Positions 1-9,126 of a DNA stretch of 64,000 nt are shown in pieces. Source of the stretch: Hymenobacter sp. BT559 (lineage in GTDB: Bacteria > Bacteroidota > Bacteroidia > Cytophagales > Hymenobacteraceae); contig NZ_JAGETY010000010.1 of the NCBI RefSeq assembly GCF_017571525.1, positions 62,001-126,000 on the forward strand, given 5' to 3'. The notes below the pieces were generated by a model. It worked only from the letters and a program-made list of their open reading frames with translations, did not search any database and had not been told where the DNA came from. The first letter of the stretch is position 1, and each line of letters opens with the position of its first letter. The translations under genes were made by a program, and so were the position numbers.

Positions 1-2116
1 GGTAAAGCTGGGCCACTTCGGCGCCGTCGTACTGGCCAGTGTTCTGCACGGTCACGGTCACGTTGAGGCCTTCGCCGGGGCGAAGGCTGGCTTGGCTAAC
101 GGTCGGCTTGGAATACGTGAACGTGGTGTAGCTCAGGCCGAAACCGAACGGATACAGCGGGTCGTTGGGCACGTCGAGGTAGCGCGACTTATACTTGTCG
201 AGCAGCACGCCCGCGTAGGGACGGCCCGTGTTTTTGTGGTTATAGTAAATGGGCACCTGGCCCACCGACTGCGGGAAGGTCATCGTCAGCTTGCCGCTCG
301 GGTTATACACGCCGAACAGCGCATCGGCCACCGCGTTGCCGGCCTGGGTGCCGCCAAACCACGTTTCCAGAATGGCATCGGCGTTCTGGCTTTCCCAGGG
401 CAGCGTCAGCGGGCGGCCATTCACCAGCACCACCACGAGGCGCTTGCCGGTGGCTTTCAGCGCCTTAAGCAAGTCGAGCTGGCGGCCGGGCAGGCCGATG
501 TCGGCGCGGCTGGCGGCTTCGCCGGTCATGCCCTGGCTTTCGCCCACCACGGCTACTACTACGTCGGCCCCTTGGGCGGCCTGCACGGCTTCGGCAATGG
601 TAGTTTCGGCGGGGCGCGGGTCGGTTTTGAGCTCGCCGCCGTGCTCGTTGAGGCGCTTAATCAGCTGGTCGTCGTCGGTTACGTTGCAGCCCTGGGCGTA
701 AGTCACGCGCACACCGGCGCCGCCCACGTTCTTGATTCCCTGCAAGATAGAGATGGCCTGCTTGCCATCGCCGGCGCCGCTCCAGTTGCCTATCATGTCG
801 CGGCTCCGGTCGGCTAGGGGTCCCACCACGGCAATGTTCAGCGTATTCTTGAGCGGTAGCGTCTGGCCCTCATTTTTGAGCAGCACCAGCGTGCGGCGCG
901 TGATGTCGCGGGCATCGGCCAGGAAAGCCGGCTTCATCATCGTGGCCTTGGCGCGGGCCTCGGTCACGCCGCGGTACGGGTCCTGAAAGAGGCCTAGCTT
1001 GTACTTGGCTTCGAGCACGCGGCGGCAGGCCTGGTCAATATCGGCCTGGCTCACGGTGCCTTCTTTGAGGTTGGTAGCGAGCTGCTTCAGGAAAACCTCG
1101 CCCACCATATCCATGTCTACGCCCGCCTTGAGGGCCAGCTCCGATACCTTTTTCTCGTCGCCCATGCCGTGGGCCTCCATCTCATTAATAGCGGTGTAGT
1201 CGGTAGCCACGAAGCCGGTGAAGCCCCACTGGTTGCGCAACAGGTCGGTGAGTAGCCACTTGTTAGCACTAGCCGGAATGCCGTTGATGTCATTGAACGA
1301 CGACATCACCGAGCCCACGCCAGCCGCCACGGCCGCCTTGTAGGGCGGCAGGTACTCGTTGTACATGCGCTGGCGGCTCATATCGGTGGTGTTGTAGTCG
1401 CGCCCGGCCTCCGCGGCGCCGTAGAGCGCAAAGTGCTTGAGGCAGGCCATCACGTTTTCGGGCCGAGTCAGGTCGTTGGTGGGGCCCTGGTAGCCGTGCA
1501 CCATCGCCTCGGCAATGCGCGAGCCCAGGTAGGGGTCTTCGCCGGCGCCCTCGGCCACGCGGCCCCAGCGCGGGTCGCGGGCAATGTCCACCATCGGCGA
1601 ATACACCCAGTTGATGCCATCGGCCGACGACTCTTCGGCCGCGATGCGGGCGCTGCGCTCCATTGCGTCGAGGTCCCAGCTGGCGGCTAGCCCCAGCGGA
1701 ATCGGGAAAATGGTGCGGTGCCCGTGAATGACGTCGTAGCCCAGGATGAGCGGGATATGCAGCCGCGATTCCTTGATGGCAAGGGCTTGCAGCTTGCGGG
1801 CGGCTACTGGCGTGTAGGTGTTCAGCACGCCGCCCACCAAGCCTTTTTTGATGTTGGCGTCCACGTCCTTGCTCACCACCGGGCCGGTCACGTCGAAGCC
1901 GACCGACACCAGATTAAGCTGCCCGATTTTTTCTTCGAGCGTCATCTTCTGCATCAGGCTCGCCACGAACTGCTGCATATTATCGGCCGGGGTAGTGGCA
2001 GCGGGCAAGGGGGTTTTGGCTTTGGCCTTGGGCTTTGTTTGGGCCTGCGCCTGGGGGCCGCCTAGGCCCAGGGCCAGCAGCAGGGCGGCCTTGAAAAGCG
2101 ATTTTTGGTGCTTCAT
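1..2116 (-). CDS. GH3 beta-glucosidase, BglX-like (3' end outside the window)
   Basis: Read on the minus strand from ATG at 2116, this frame stays open to the window edge (705 codons), so the C-terminus is missing. Residues 1-25 are a signal peptide ending in an AQAQ-type site. The GH3 N-terminal barrel follows, with DPRWGR and CLKHFALYG motifs and the nucleophile motif GFVATDY, nucleophile Asp306. The last visible residues (LNVTVTVQNTGQYDG) match the FN3-like domain that ends BglX-type enzymes, so little is lost. GH3 enzymes remove glucose from the non-reducing end of oligosaccharides. Next to GH144 genes and SusCD it most likely hydrolyses sophoro-oligosaccharides in the periplasm. That specificity is inferred from context. 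Confidence 0.9.
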   Translation of the reverse strand, partial: MKHQKSLFKAALLLALGLGGPQAQAQTKPKAKAKTPLPAATTPADNMQQFVASLMQKMTLEEKIGQLNLVSVGFDVTGPVVSKDVDANIKKGLVGGVLNTYTPVAARKLQALAIKESRLHIPLILGYDVIHGHRTIFPIPLGLAASWDLDAMERSARIAAEESSADGINWVYSPMVDIARDPRWGRVAEGAGEDPYLGSRIAEAMVHGYQGPTNDLTRPENVMACLKHFALYGAAEAGRDYNTTDMSRQRMYNEYLPPYKAAVAAGVGSVMSSFNDINGIPASANKWLLTDLLRNQWGFTGFVATDYTAINEMEAHGMGDEKKVSELALKAGVDMDMVGEVFLKQLATNLKEGTVSQADIDQACRRVLEAKYKLGLFQDPYRGVTEARAKATMMKPAFLADARDITRRTLVLLKNEGQTLPLKNTLNIAVVGPLADRSRDMIGNWSGAGDGKQAISILQGIKNVGGAGVRVTYAQGCNVTDDDQLIKRLNEHGGELKTDPRPAETTIAEAVQAAQGADVVVAVVGESQGMTGEAASRADIGLPGRQLDLLKALKATGKRLVVVLVNGRPLTLPWESQNADAILETWFGGTQAGNAVADALFGVYNPSGKLTMTFPQSVGQVPIYYNHKNTGRPYAGVLLDKYKSRYLDVPNDPLYPFGFGLSYTTFTYSKPTVSQASLRPGEGLNVTVTVQNTGQYDGAEVAQLY

Positions 2117-2398
2117 GGAAGGGTAGGAAGAAATAATAATGCAGCAAGGTAAAATGCGGGCTGCCTCGCCCGAAACCGCGCCGGCCAACCAGCCGCCGGC
2201 CGGCGAAAGCCGCTCAGGCACTTAGCGGCCCGGCGCGTGTGTCCTAGCTGCGGGGCGCCGGCGAGGGCTCCCCGGTAGCAGCCGTGGCAGCCGGGGCAGC
2301 GTGTGCCCTAGCCGGTAGCCGGGGCCAGCTGGCGAGGTCTTAAAAATATTTTGCGTAAAAAATGGCCGCTAGCCCCAGTGCGGCTGGGCTTGGCGGCC
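2117..2398. other. Intergenic gap in the leftward PUL arm, possible promoter
   Basis: This is 282 bases without a convincing gene, between the GH43 stop and the GH3 start. On the minus strand, 2151-2144 reads TACCTTGC. That is a two-mismatch version of the Bacteroidota -7 box TAnnTTTG, 28-35 bases before the GH3 ATG, with no clear -33 TTTG. A short AT-rich stretch lies at 2340-2353. The gap suggests the GH3 gene has its own promoter. Confidence 0.3.
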
Positions 2399-4168
2399 TC
2401 ATTCGGCTTTGCTCACGGCCGTGCGGCTCGACACGCCGTTTTCGTTGATGGCCTCAATGGTGAAGTAATACGGCAGGTCCTTGTCCATGCCTTTGAAATA
2501 ATACTCGTTGGCCTCGTGCACCATAATGCAGCTGTAGAGCTTGTCGGGGGCTAGGCCGGTATAGATGTTGTAGGCGTAGGCACCATCTACCGGGGCCCAG
2601 CGCAGCCAGGCGCTGCGCTTGTCGGTGGCCGTGCGCAGCACCACAAAGTCCTTCACCGCTGCCGGCCGCGCGCCGCTGCCCAGCCCAAACACCCGCAGCC
2701 CGCTGAGGGCAAACTTGCCGGTGGGCATGTGCACGTTTTCGAGCTTGAGGTAGCGTGTGCGTAGCGGCGTTTTCAGCGCCAGATAGTCGTGCGGCACGTC
2801 GGTTTTATTGCGACTTTTATCCACGAGCAGCTGCCACTTTTTGCCGTCGAGCGAGTGGTAGAGCCGGTACTGATGATACAGTCCCGGCTGCCGGCCCAGG
2901 AATTTGGGGTTCACGTCCTGGTCGGCGTAGTTGAGTTGCACGGCCCGCACGGTGCACACGCTGCCCAGGTCGGTCTGGAAATACTCGCCGGGGCTAGCCG
3001 AGGCGGCGCTCCAATAGGTCTTGATGCTTTCGTCCACGGCCAGGTTGGGCACGTGCCCGCCGAGCGTGCTCGACGCCTGCACCGGCCGGCCGTAGTTGAG
3101 CAGCATCCAGCCCGTAAACTGGCTCTGCTGGTGGTCGCTAGGGCCAGTGGGCAGGTAGTGCGGGTAGTCGCCCCAGGCCGTGTTGGTGTAGAGTGTGCCC
3201 TGCGCATCGAAGCCCGCCGGCCACAACCCCAGTCGCCGCTCGAAGTTGTTTTTGACGTTAATCACCATTGTGGAGGTGTGCCACCAGTTGCCCCACTTGT
3301 CCTGAAACGTATTGCCGTGCCCGGCGCCCCGGATGAAGCCGCCTGGCTTGTACGAAAACGGGTTGTGCGGCTGCGGCGTCCAGGGGCCTAGCGGGTGGTC
3401 GCTCACCTGCACGCCATCGGCGTAGCCGCTGAATTCGGTGCCCGGCGCGCCGTATTGCAAGTAGTACTTTCCCTGGTATTTAGTCATCCAGGCGCCTTCC
3501 ATAAACGGGCCCAGAAAGGTGTTGTCCAAGTATTCGCCGAAGCGCTGCCAGCCGAAGCGCGTATCATCGAGCTTGAACATGGCTTGTGGCTGGCCGATGG
3601 GCTGAAACGTCTTGCGGCTCAGCTGCTGGCCGTAGAGCGGGTATTCGTTCGAGCTGCCCCAGTAGAGGTAGAGCTTGCCATCGGTGTCGAGAAACAAATC
3701 GGGGTCCCAGGCCGCTACGGGAAAGTTTTCGACAGCTTTCTGCCACTGGTTGGCGCGCGGATTGGTACTCATCCAGAGGGCAAAATTGGGGTTGTGGCTG
3801 GAGCCGATAACGAGCAGCGTGTCGTGCAGCGCCACCACGGCCGGCGCGCACAAGTCGTCCAGCACCTTGTTCTCCGGCTTTAAAAACGAGCGCTCCAGAA
3901 AGTGCCAGCTTGCCAGGTCGTCGCTCCACCAGTAGCCCCGCTGGTTGGTTGAGAATAAATAGTATTTCCCCTGGAAAAGCGTAATGACTGGGTCGGCCGT
4001 AGCGCGGTGCCGCCCGGCGGTCGAAAACTCCGGAAATGGCGTGTAGCCGTAGTCCAGGTTGAGCGGGTTGCAGTAAGTAGGGTGGAGTGGGCTAGCGGGC
4101 TGCGCCTGCCCCAGCAGCGGCCCTAGCAGCAGAAAGAACAGTCTGAACCACGGATTCGACGGATTCAT
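2399..4168 (-). CDS. GH43-family glycoside hydrolase with discoidin (F5/8C) and FN3 domains
   Basis: A 589-residue secreted enzyme. Residues 1-22 form a signal peptide (hydrophobic FFLLLGPLLG, then QAQ). The GH43 five-bladed propeller occupies about 35-340, with the expected acids visible: Asp59 in ATADPVI, Asp155 in AAWDPDLF and Glu224 in MEGAW. Residues ~350-495 look like a discoidin/CBM32 module (YWSAASASPGEYFQTDLGS), and ~500-589 like FN3. GH43 members attack arabinans, xylans or galactans, so the partner substrate is unclear in a GH144/GH3 locus. It may trim side chains, or its specificity may be new. The first ten codons lie in an inverted repeat (4141-4165, repeated inverted at 4353-4377). 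Confidence 0.85.
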   Translation of the reverse strand: MNPSNPWFRLFFLLLGPLLGQAQPASPLHPTYCNPLNLDYGYTPFPEFSTAGRHRATADPVITLFQGKYYLFSTNQRGYWWSDDLASWHFLERSFLKPENKVLDDLCAPAVVALHDTLLVIGSSHNPNFALWMSTNPRANQWQKAVENFPVAAWDPDLFLDTDGKLYLYWGSSNEYPLYGQQLSRKTFQPIGQPQAMFKLDDTRFGWQRFGEYLDNTFLGPFMEGAWMTKYQGKYYLQYGAPGTEFSGYADGVQVSDHPLGPWTPQPHNPFSYKPGGFIRGAGHGNTFQDKWGNWWHTSTMVINVKNNFERRLGLWPAGFDAQGTLYTNTAWGDYPHYLPTGPSDHQQSQFTGWMLLNYGRPVQASSTLGGHVPNLAVDESIKTYWSAASASPGEYFQTDLGSVCTVRAVQLNYADQDVNPKFLGRQPGLYHQYRLYHSLDGKKWQLLVDKSRNKTDVPHDYLALKTPLRTRYLKLENVHMPTGKFALSGLRVFGLGSGARPAAVKDFVVLRTATDKRSAWLRWAPVDGAYAYNIYTGLAPDKLYSCIMVHEANEYYFKGMDKDLPYYFTIEAINENGVSSRTAVSKAE

Positions 4169-4377
4169 CGGATTTTTCGGAGTTTGTGGGCGTTCGCTTG
4201 CGCTAGCCTCAGCCGCTAGCGGTGAGGCTAGCGCAAGCGGGGATGAAATTGCTAAGCCAAATAAATCGTAAGTGGCTAAGCAAGAAGGATAAACAAGTAA
4301 GCCCCGGGAGCTAGCGGCAATGCGCCGTCCACAAAATCCGACAAAGCCGAAAAATCCGTCGAATCCGTGGTTCAGAC
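4141..4377. repeat. Inverted-repeat element with central 45-nt hairpin, overlapping the GH43 start
   Basis: Positions 4141-4165 and 4353-4377 are perfect inverted copies of 25 bases; the flanks match more loosely for another ~25 bases. In the centre, 4195-4211 pairs perfectly with 4223-4239 (17 bp) around a loop that is itself the palindrome CCGCTAGCGG. The right arm touches the stop codon of the upstream GH144 gene. The left arm encodes the MNPSNPWFRL start of the GH43 protein. It looks like a small dispersed palindromic element. The hairpin may also act as a processing or attenuation structure within the leftward transcript. Confidence 0.75.
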
Positions 4378-5733
4378 TTATTTCAAGTAAGGGCTGGCAA
4401 ACCCCAGCTTCTTCAGACCGCGCTGCGCTTCGGGGCTGCTCATGAATAATTTCCAGAGCAGGCCCGAGCGATGGTTTTCCATCATCACCACTATCGGCCC
4501 CTGGTCGATGGCCAGGTGCGACTTGGCCACCCAGTCGTGCTGCTCGCTAAAGCCATCCACGAAGCCGTATTCGCTCCATATCTTATCCCCCAGGTCCTCA
4601 TAGAAGTGCCGCATGGCCAGCATCGACTCGGCCGGCGCGTAGGGCAGGGCCGAGAGCGCCGCCGTGGGCGAAATCACGCCTAGGTCCTCGGTAGGGGAGT
4701 GGGCCGCGTAGCCCTGCCAGCTATCGCTGGCCGTGAGGCCCCAGCAGTTGGGGCCATAGCCTTTTTGCTTCTTCGGGTTGGCCACGCAGTAGTCGTGGTT
4801 GATGCGGGTGTGGGCCTGGTTTTGCTGCCAGTAGTCGGCGTGCGCATCCTTGAGGCCGTGCGGGTCGAGGCCCATAAACGAGTAGTGCGAAAAGAACAGC
4901 GGCCCGCCCAGTTCGGGGCCTAGCGGCAGGGTAGTGCCGAGGTAGGTCTTGCCGTTCACGTACTCGGGGCCGGTGGCCCAGCCCTGGTCATACACTTGCT
5001 TCTCAATGCCGTAGCGCGGCGAGGCGGCGGCCAGCACGTAGGTGATGAGGCACTCGTTCCAGCCATGAATCTGGTGGTTCATGCTCCAGCCGTTGTTGGG
5101 ACTCCAGTGCCAGTACAGCACATTCTGGCCCTGCGTAAACCAGTTCCACTCCACGCCCTCCCACATCCAGAGAATTTTGTTGCGCAAATTCTGCTCGTCG
5201 GGCGTGTCTTTGGTGAAGTATTGCCGGGCGCACAGCAGCCCTTCGTAGAGAAAGGAAGTTTCCACAATATCAGCCCCGTCGTCCTTGATACCGAAGCGGA
5301 TAGTGTGGCCAGTGTCGCCATTCAGCCAGTGCGGAAACGCGCCGTGGTACATGTCGGCCTTCCACAGAAAGTTGACAATCTTATTAATGCGCGCGGCCGC
5401 CTGTGGCCGGGTTATCCAGCCGCGCTCGGCGGCCACGATAATGGCCATGATGCCGAAGCCCGTGCCACCGGTCGTCACCACCTCGTTGCCGTAGTCGAAG
5501 GCCACGTTGCTGCGCTCGCGCGCCATGCCCGATACCGGGTGCCCGAAGGCCCAGAAGTACTGAAACGTCTGGCGCTGCACCTGGTCGAGCAGCTGCTCGT
5601 CGGAAAGGTGGCGCGGGCGCTGGCGGGCATCAAACTTGGCGGCCGGGGCGGGGGCAGGGCGTTTGGCGGGCTGCGCCAGCACTACTGCCGTGGGCAGCAA
5701 CAGGCTGCCCAACAGGCAAGTTAAGAGCTTCAT
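4378..5733 (-). CDS. GH144-type endo-beta-1,2-glucanase (PF10091 'glycoamylase' fold)
   Basis: A 451-residue protein with a signal-peptidase-I leader (MKLLTCLLGSLLLPTAVVLA, then QP). The body carries the landmarks of the glucoamylase-like (alpha/alpha)6 family: FGHPVSGMARERS, VVTTGGTGFG, WEGVEW, LYWHWSP, HYSFMGLDP, GLTASDSW, ISPTAALSALPY and AIDQGPI. Biochemically studied members (GH144) cut linear beta-1,2-glucan to sophoro-oligosaccharides. It shares all these landmarks with the lipoprotein at 10664-12310. Lacking a lipobox, this copy is probably periplasmic. It is the first gene of the leftward arm and diverges from susC across a 293-base region. Confidence 0.85.
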   Translation of the reverse strand: MKLLTCLLGSLLLPTAVVLAQPAKRPAPAPAAKFDARQRPRHLSDEQLLDQVQRQTFQYFWAFGHPVSGMARERSNVAFDYGNEVVTTGGTGFGIMAIIVAAERGWITRPQAAARINKIVNFLWKADMYHGAFPHWLNGDTGHTIRFGIKDDGADIVETSFLYEGLLCARQYFTKDTPDEQNLRNKILWMWEGVEWNWFTQGQNVLYWHWSPNNGWSMNHQIHGWNECLITYVLAAASPRYGIEKQVYDQGWATGPEYVNGKTYLGTTLPLGPELGGPLFFSHYSFMGLDPHGLKDAHADYWQQNQAHTRINHDYCVANPKKQKGYGPNCWGLTASDSWQGYAAHSPTEDLGVISPTAALSALPYAPAESMLAMRHFYEDLGDKIWSEYGFVDGFSEQHDWVAKSHLAIDQGPIVVMMENHRSGLLWKLFMSSPEAQRGLKKLGFASPYLK

Positions 5734-6026
5734 GGGGTGGGTGGGCGAAAGAATACTGGAACGAAGGTAGATTTTTTTGGCTAGTTTTGAGGAGCGGCAA
5801 GCAGTTTGCGGCAGAAGCCACGGGCCGGTTTTCGCCCCGGCTGCATTAAAAGGTCAAGCCGCTTCAGTAAAAGCATATGAGGTATTTGGTTACCTTTCGC
5901 TTCGTGCAGTCAGATAGTTTGCCCCACCGCCTGGCGGCTATTGCAGCGGCCTAACGGCCGATAGTCGCAATGCTCCCGCCGGCTTTCTTGTTTACCCCTT
6001 TTCACTCTTCCCCCACCCGAGGTTAT
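5734..6026. promoter_or_regulatory. Divergent control region between the GH144 and susC arms
   Basis: This 293-base region separates the two PUL arms and should carry both promoters. On the minus strand, 5769-5762 reads TACCTTCG (7 of 8 to TAnnTTTG), 29-36 bases before the GH144 start. On the plus strand, TACCTTTC at 5891-5898 and TTTG at 5885-5888 are box-like but badly spaced. No regulator gene lies nearby in the window. Assignments are tentative. Confidence 0.35.
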
Positions 6027-9000
6027 ATGAAAATTTTACCCCTTTTGCGGCCGCATCGTCCTCGTGTAGGGCTGGCAACTGCCGTAGGGCTAGCCGTGGC
6101 ATTGCTGCCAGGCGCTACGCTGTCGGTGCAGGCAGCCAGCCTGAGTTTACAACAAGCGCCATCCCAAGCGGGCGTACCCATTACGGGCCGCATCGTGGAT
6201 GAAAAGGGCGAGCCCCTGCCCGGTGCCAACGTCATCGTCAAAGGCACGGCCAACGGCACGGCTACCAACGTCGATGGCCAGTACACCATCAATGCGCCGG
6301 CCGGTGCTACACTGGTGTTCTCCTTCGTGGGCTACCCGGCGCAGGAAGTGCCGCTCAACGGCCGCACCACGGTCGATGTCAAATTTGCTTCTCCGCAGTC
6401 CCAGACCCTCAACGACGTGGTGGTAGTGGGCTACGGCACGCAGGCCAAGCGTGAGGTAACCGGTGCCATTGCCCAGGTGAAGGGCGATGACCTGGTGAAC
6501 CAGGCTTCGCAAAACCCCATCAGCTCGATTCAGGGCAAGGTGGCGGGCGTGCAGATTACCAACTCCGGCACGCCGGGCGGCGCCCCGACGATTACCATCC
6601 GGGGCACGGGCTCCATCAGCGGGGCTAGCCCCCTCTACGTGGTCGATGGCACCATGCTGCCTGCCGGGGCCGACCTGAGCTTTCTGAACCAGGCCGATAT
6701 TGCCTCGCTCGAAGTGTTGAAAGACGCGGCCAGCGCCTCCATCTACGGGGTGCAGGCCGCCAACGGCGTCGTTATCGTGACCACCAAGCGCGGGCTGGCC
6801 GGCCGGCCCCGCATCAACTACAACGGCTTTGTGGGGGTGCAAACCACCACCAACAAGGTTAAGATGGCCAACGGAGAGCAGTACACCACGCTCTACAACG
6901 AGAAGAACATTCTTCAGGGTAACCCGGCTTCCAGCAACCTGCCAACCAGCGGCTACGCCTCGACCGACTGGTACAACCAGATTTCGCGCAATGCCCTCAC
7001 GCAAAACCACCAGCTGAGTGTATCGGGCGGCAGCGAGAAGATTTCGTACTCGTTCAGCGGTTCCTATCTCAAGCAGCAGGGCCTCATCAAGACCAACGAC
7101 TACGAGCGTATCACGGCCCGGCTCCAGACAGATTTCAGCCTCACCGACCACATCAAGGTGGGCTATAATGCGCTGCTGGCCAATACGACGTCGAACGACA
7201 TTCCCGGCAATATTTTCCAGCAGGCCTACGTGGCCCCGGCGGTGCTGCCGGTGTACCAGGCCAATGGCAACTACGGCGACCCTAGCCGCATTGGCCAGGG
7301 TGGCCTGGGCAGCTTCGCCAACCCGCAGGCGTCGCTCGACTATTACCACCAGCAAACCCGCGGGCAGTCGCTGATTGCCAACGCCTTTGCCTCGGTCAAC
7401 TTCCTGAAGTATTTCACCGTGCGCAGCAGCGTGGGCGTTAACTACCTCAGCAGCAAGTATTACAACTACCAGCCCAAGGATTCGCTCACGGCAACGCAAT
7501 ACACGCGCACCAGCCTGCTCACCCGTGGCAACCAGCTCACCAGCCAGCTGACCTGGGAAAATACGCTCACCTACGACCGGGCGTTTGGTGACCACCACCT
7601 CACGGTGCTGGCCGGTAGCACGGCCCTGAACTACCAGGTTGATAACGTGGTAGGCTCTATCAACGGCGTAACGGCCGTTAACAGCGACAACTACTACTTC
7701 AGCCTGGGCACGCCCGGCACGGCTACGCTCTCCAACCCCGGCCTCGATACCTACCGGGTGTTCTCGCTCTTTGGCCGGGTCAACTACGCCTACAAGGGCC
7801 GCTACCTGCTCACGGCCAGCATCCGGCGCGACGGGGCTAGCCAGTTTTCGACGCGCTACGGCAACTTCCCCTCGGTGGGCGCGGGCTGGGTTATCTCCGA
7901 CGAGTCGTTTATGGAAGGCAACCCGGTCTTCTCGTTCCTGAAATTGCGCGGCAGCTACGGCGTGCTGGGTAATAACCGGGTAGCCAACAACCGCACGATT
8001 TCGACGGTGACCATTGCCCCGGGCTACGGTGCGCCCATCGGTACTTCCTTCCAGACCGGGGGCAACCTGGTAACCCAAACGGCCCCCACGCTGAGCTGGG
8101 AAACCGCCCACGAGGCCGATGCCGGCCTCGAAATGCGCTTTCTCGACAACCGCCTCTCGGCCGAGCTGGACTACTACAACCGCCGCACCATCGACGCCGT
8201 GTTTCCGGTGCCGGTGCTCGCCGGGCCGGGCTATGCCAACAACACGGGCTACTACGCCAACAATGCCAACTTCCAGAACCAGGGCGTAGAAGCCGCCCTG
8301 CGCTGGAACTCGCAGGGTACCGGCGATTTCTCGTATAACATCGGCATAACTGGGGCTTACAACCAGAACAAAGTGCTGGCCACGGCCGGCGGGGCGCCGC
8401 TGTCGGCGGGTGCGCTGCCGGTGGCCGGCTACCTGTCGACCATCACGCAGGTGGGTGCGCCGCTAGGGGCCTTCTACGGCTACCAGGTGGCCGGGGTGTT
8501 TCAGAGCGATGCCGAGGCGGCCAAGTCGGCCCAGCCCGGTGCCCACGCCGGCGACCTGCGCTACCAGGACGTGAACGGCGACGGCGTAATCGACAACCGC
8601 GACTACGTAATGCTCGGCAACCCCAACCCGCGCCTCACCTATGGCCTGAATACCTACTTCCGCTACAAGGGCTTCGACCTGCAGGTTGATTTTCAGGGCG
8701 TAGCGGGTGTAGAGTTGCTCAATGCGCTGCGCGAAGTGCGCTACGGCAACGAAAACTACACCCAGGACTTCTACAACAACCGCTGGCATGGGGCCGGCAC
8801 CTCGAATAGCACGCCCTCGGCCAACCTGAGTGGCCGTAACCTCGACGTGAGCTCGTATTACATTGAAAGCGGGGATTATATCCGCCTGCGCAACGTTCAG
8901 CTAGGGTACAATCTCTCGAAGACGCTGGCTAATAACCTGCGGGTGCAGGGTGTGCGCATCTACGTGAACGCGCAGAACCCCGTGACCTGGACCAAATACA

Positions 9001-9107
9001 AGGGCTTCACGCCCGAAGTAGGCGGCACGCCCACCAACGCCGGCATCGACCTGAACGTGTACCCGATTGCGGCCACCTACAACTTCGGCATCAACGTTAA
9101 TTTCTAA
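6027..9107 (+). CDS. SusC-like TonB-dependent outer-membrane oligosaccharide transporter
   Basis: A 1026-residue protein starting at the ATG at 6027, which gives a normal signal peptide; an upstream in-frame start at 5970 adds an unlikely extension. After the leader comes a carboxypeptidase-regulatory-like domain (ITGRIVDEKGEPLPGANV, ~50-130), then the plug (VVVGYGTQAKREVTGA, SPLYVVDG, SIYGVQAANGVVIVTTK), then the 22-strand barrel. This is the standard SusC (SusC/RagA) layout and length. It should import oligosaccharides released at the cell surface, using TonB energy, together with the SusD lid encoded 19 bases downstream. Context predicts beta-1,2-glucan fragments as cargo. Confidence 0.95.
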   Translation: MKILPLLRPHRPRVGLATAVGLAVALLPGATLSVQAASLSLQQAPSQAGVPITGRIVDEKGEPLPGANVIVKGTANGTATNVDGQYTINAPAGATLVFSFVGYPAQEVPLNGRTTVDVKFASPQSQTLNDVVVVGYGTQAKREVTGAIAQVKGDDLVNQASQNPISSIQGKVAGVQITNSGTPGGAPTITIRGTGSISGASPLYVVDGTMLPAGADLSFLNQADIASLEVLKDAASASIYGVQAANGVVIVTTKRGLAGRPRINYNGFVGVQTTTNKVKMANGEQYTTLYNEKNILQGNPASSNLPTSGYASTDWYNQISRNALTQNHQLSVSGGSEKISYSFSGSYLKQQGLIKTNDYERITARLQTDFSLTDHIKVGYNALLANTTSNDIPGNIFQQAYVAPAVLPVYQANGNYGDPSRIGQGGLGSFANPQASLDYYHQQTRGQSLIANAFASVNFLKYFTVRSSVGVNYLSSKYYNYQPKDSLTATQYTRTSLLTRGNQLTSQLTWENTLTYDRAFGDHHLTVLAGSTALNYQVDNVVGSINGVTAVNSDNYYFSLGTPGTATLSNPGLDTYRVFSLFGRVNYAYKGRYLLTASIRRDGASQFSTRYGNFPSVGAGWVISDESFMEGNPVFSFLKLRGSYGVLGNNRVANNRTISTVTIAPGYGAPIGTSFQTGGNLVTQTAPTLSWETAHEADAGLEMRFLDNRLSAELDYYNRRTIDAVFPVPVLAGPGYANNTGYYANNANFQNQGVEAALRWNSQGTGDFSYNIGITGAYNQNKVLATAGGAPLSAGALPVAGYLSTITQVGAPLGAFYGYQVAGVFQSDAEAAKSAQPGAHAGDLRYQDVNGDGVIDNRDYVMLGNPNPRLTYGLNTYFRYKGFDLQVDFQGVAGVELLNALREVRYGNENYTQDFYNNRWHGAGTSNSTPSANLSGRNLDVSSYYIESGDYIRLRNVQLGYNLSKTLANNLRVQGVRIYVNAQNPVTWTKYKGFTPEVGGTPTNAGIDLNVYPIAATYNFGINVNF

Positions 9108-9126
9108 GCGCTACGCTATCCCACCC

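Noticed and set aside
92-2065. Several plus-strand frames across the GH3 gene
   Set aside because: The minus-strand reading gives a continuous GH3 enzyme with catalytic motifs, so these are shadows.
6147-8111. A long open frame (654 codons) antisense to susC
   Set aside because: It lies entirely within the susC coding region on the opposite strand, has no domain or export signal, and its open state follows from the high GC and codon bias of susC.
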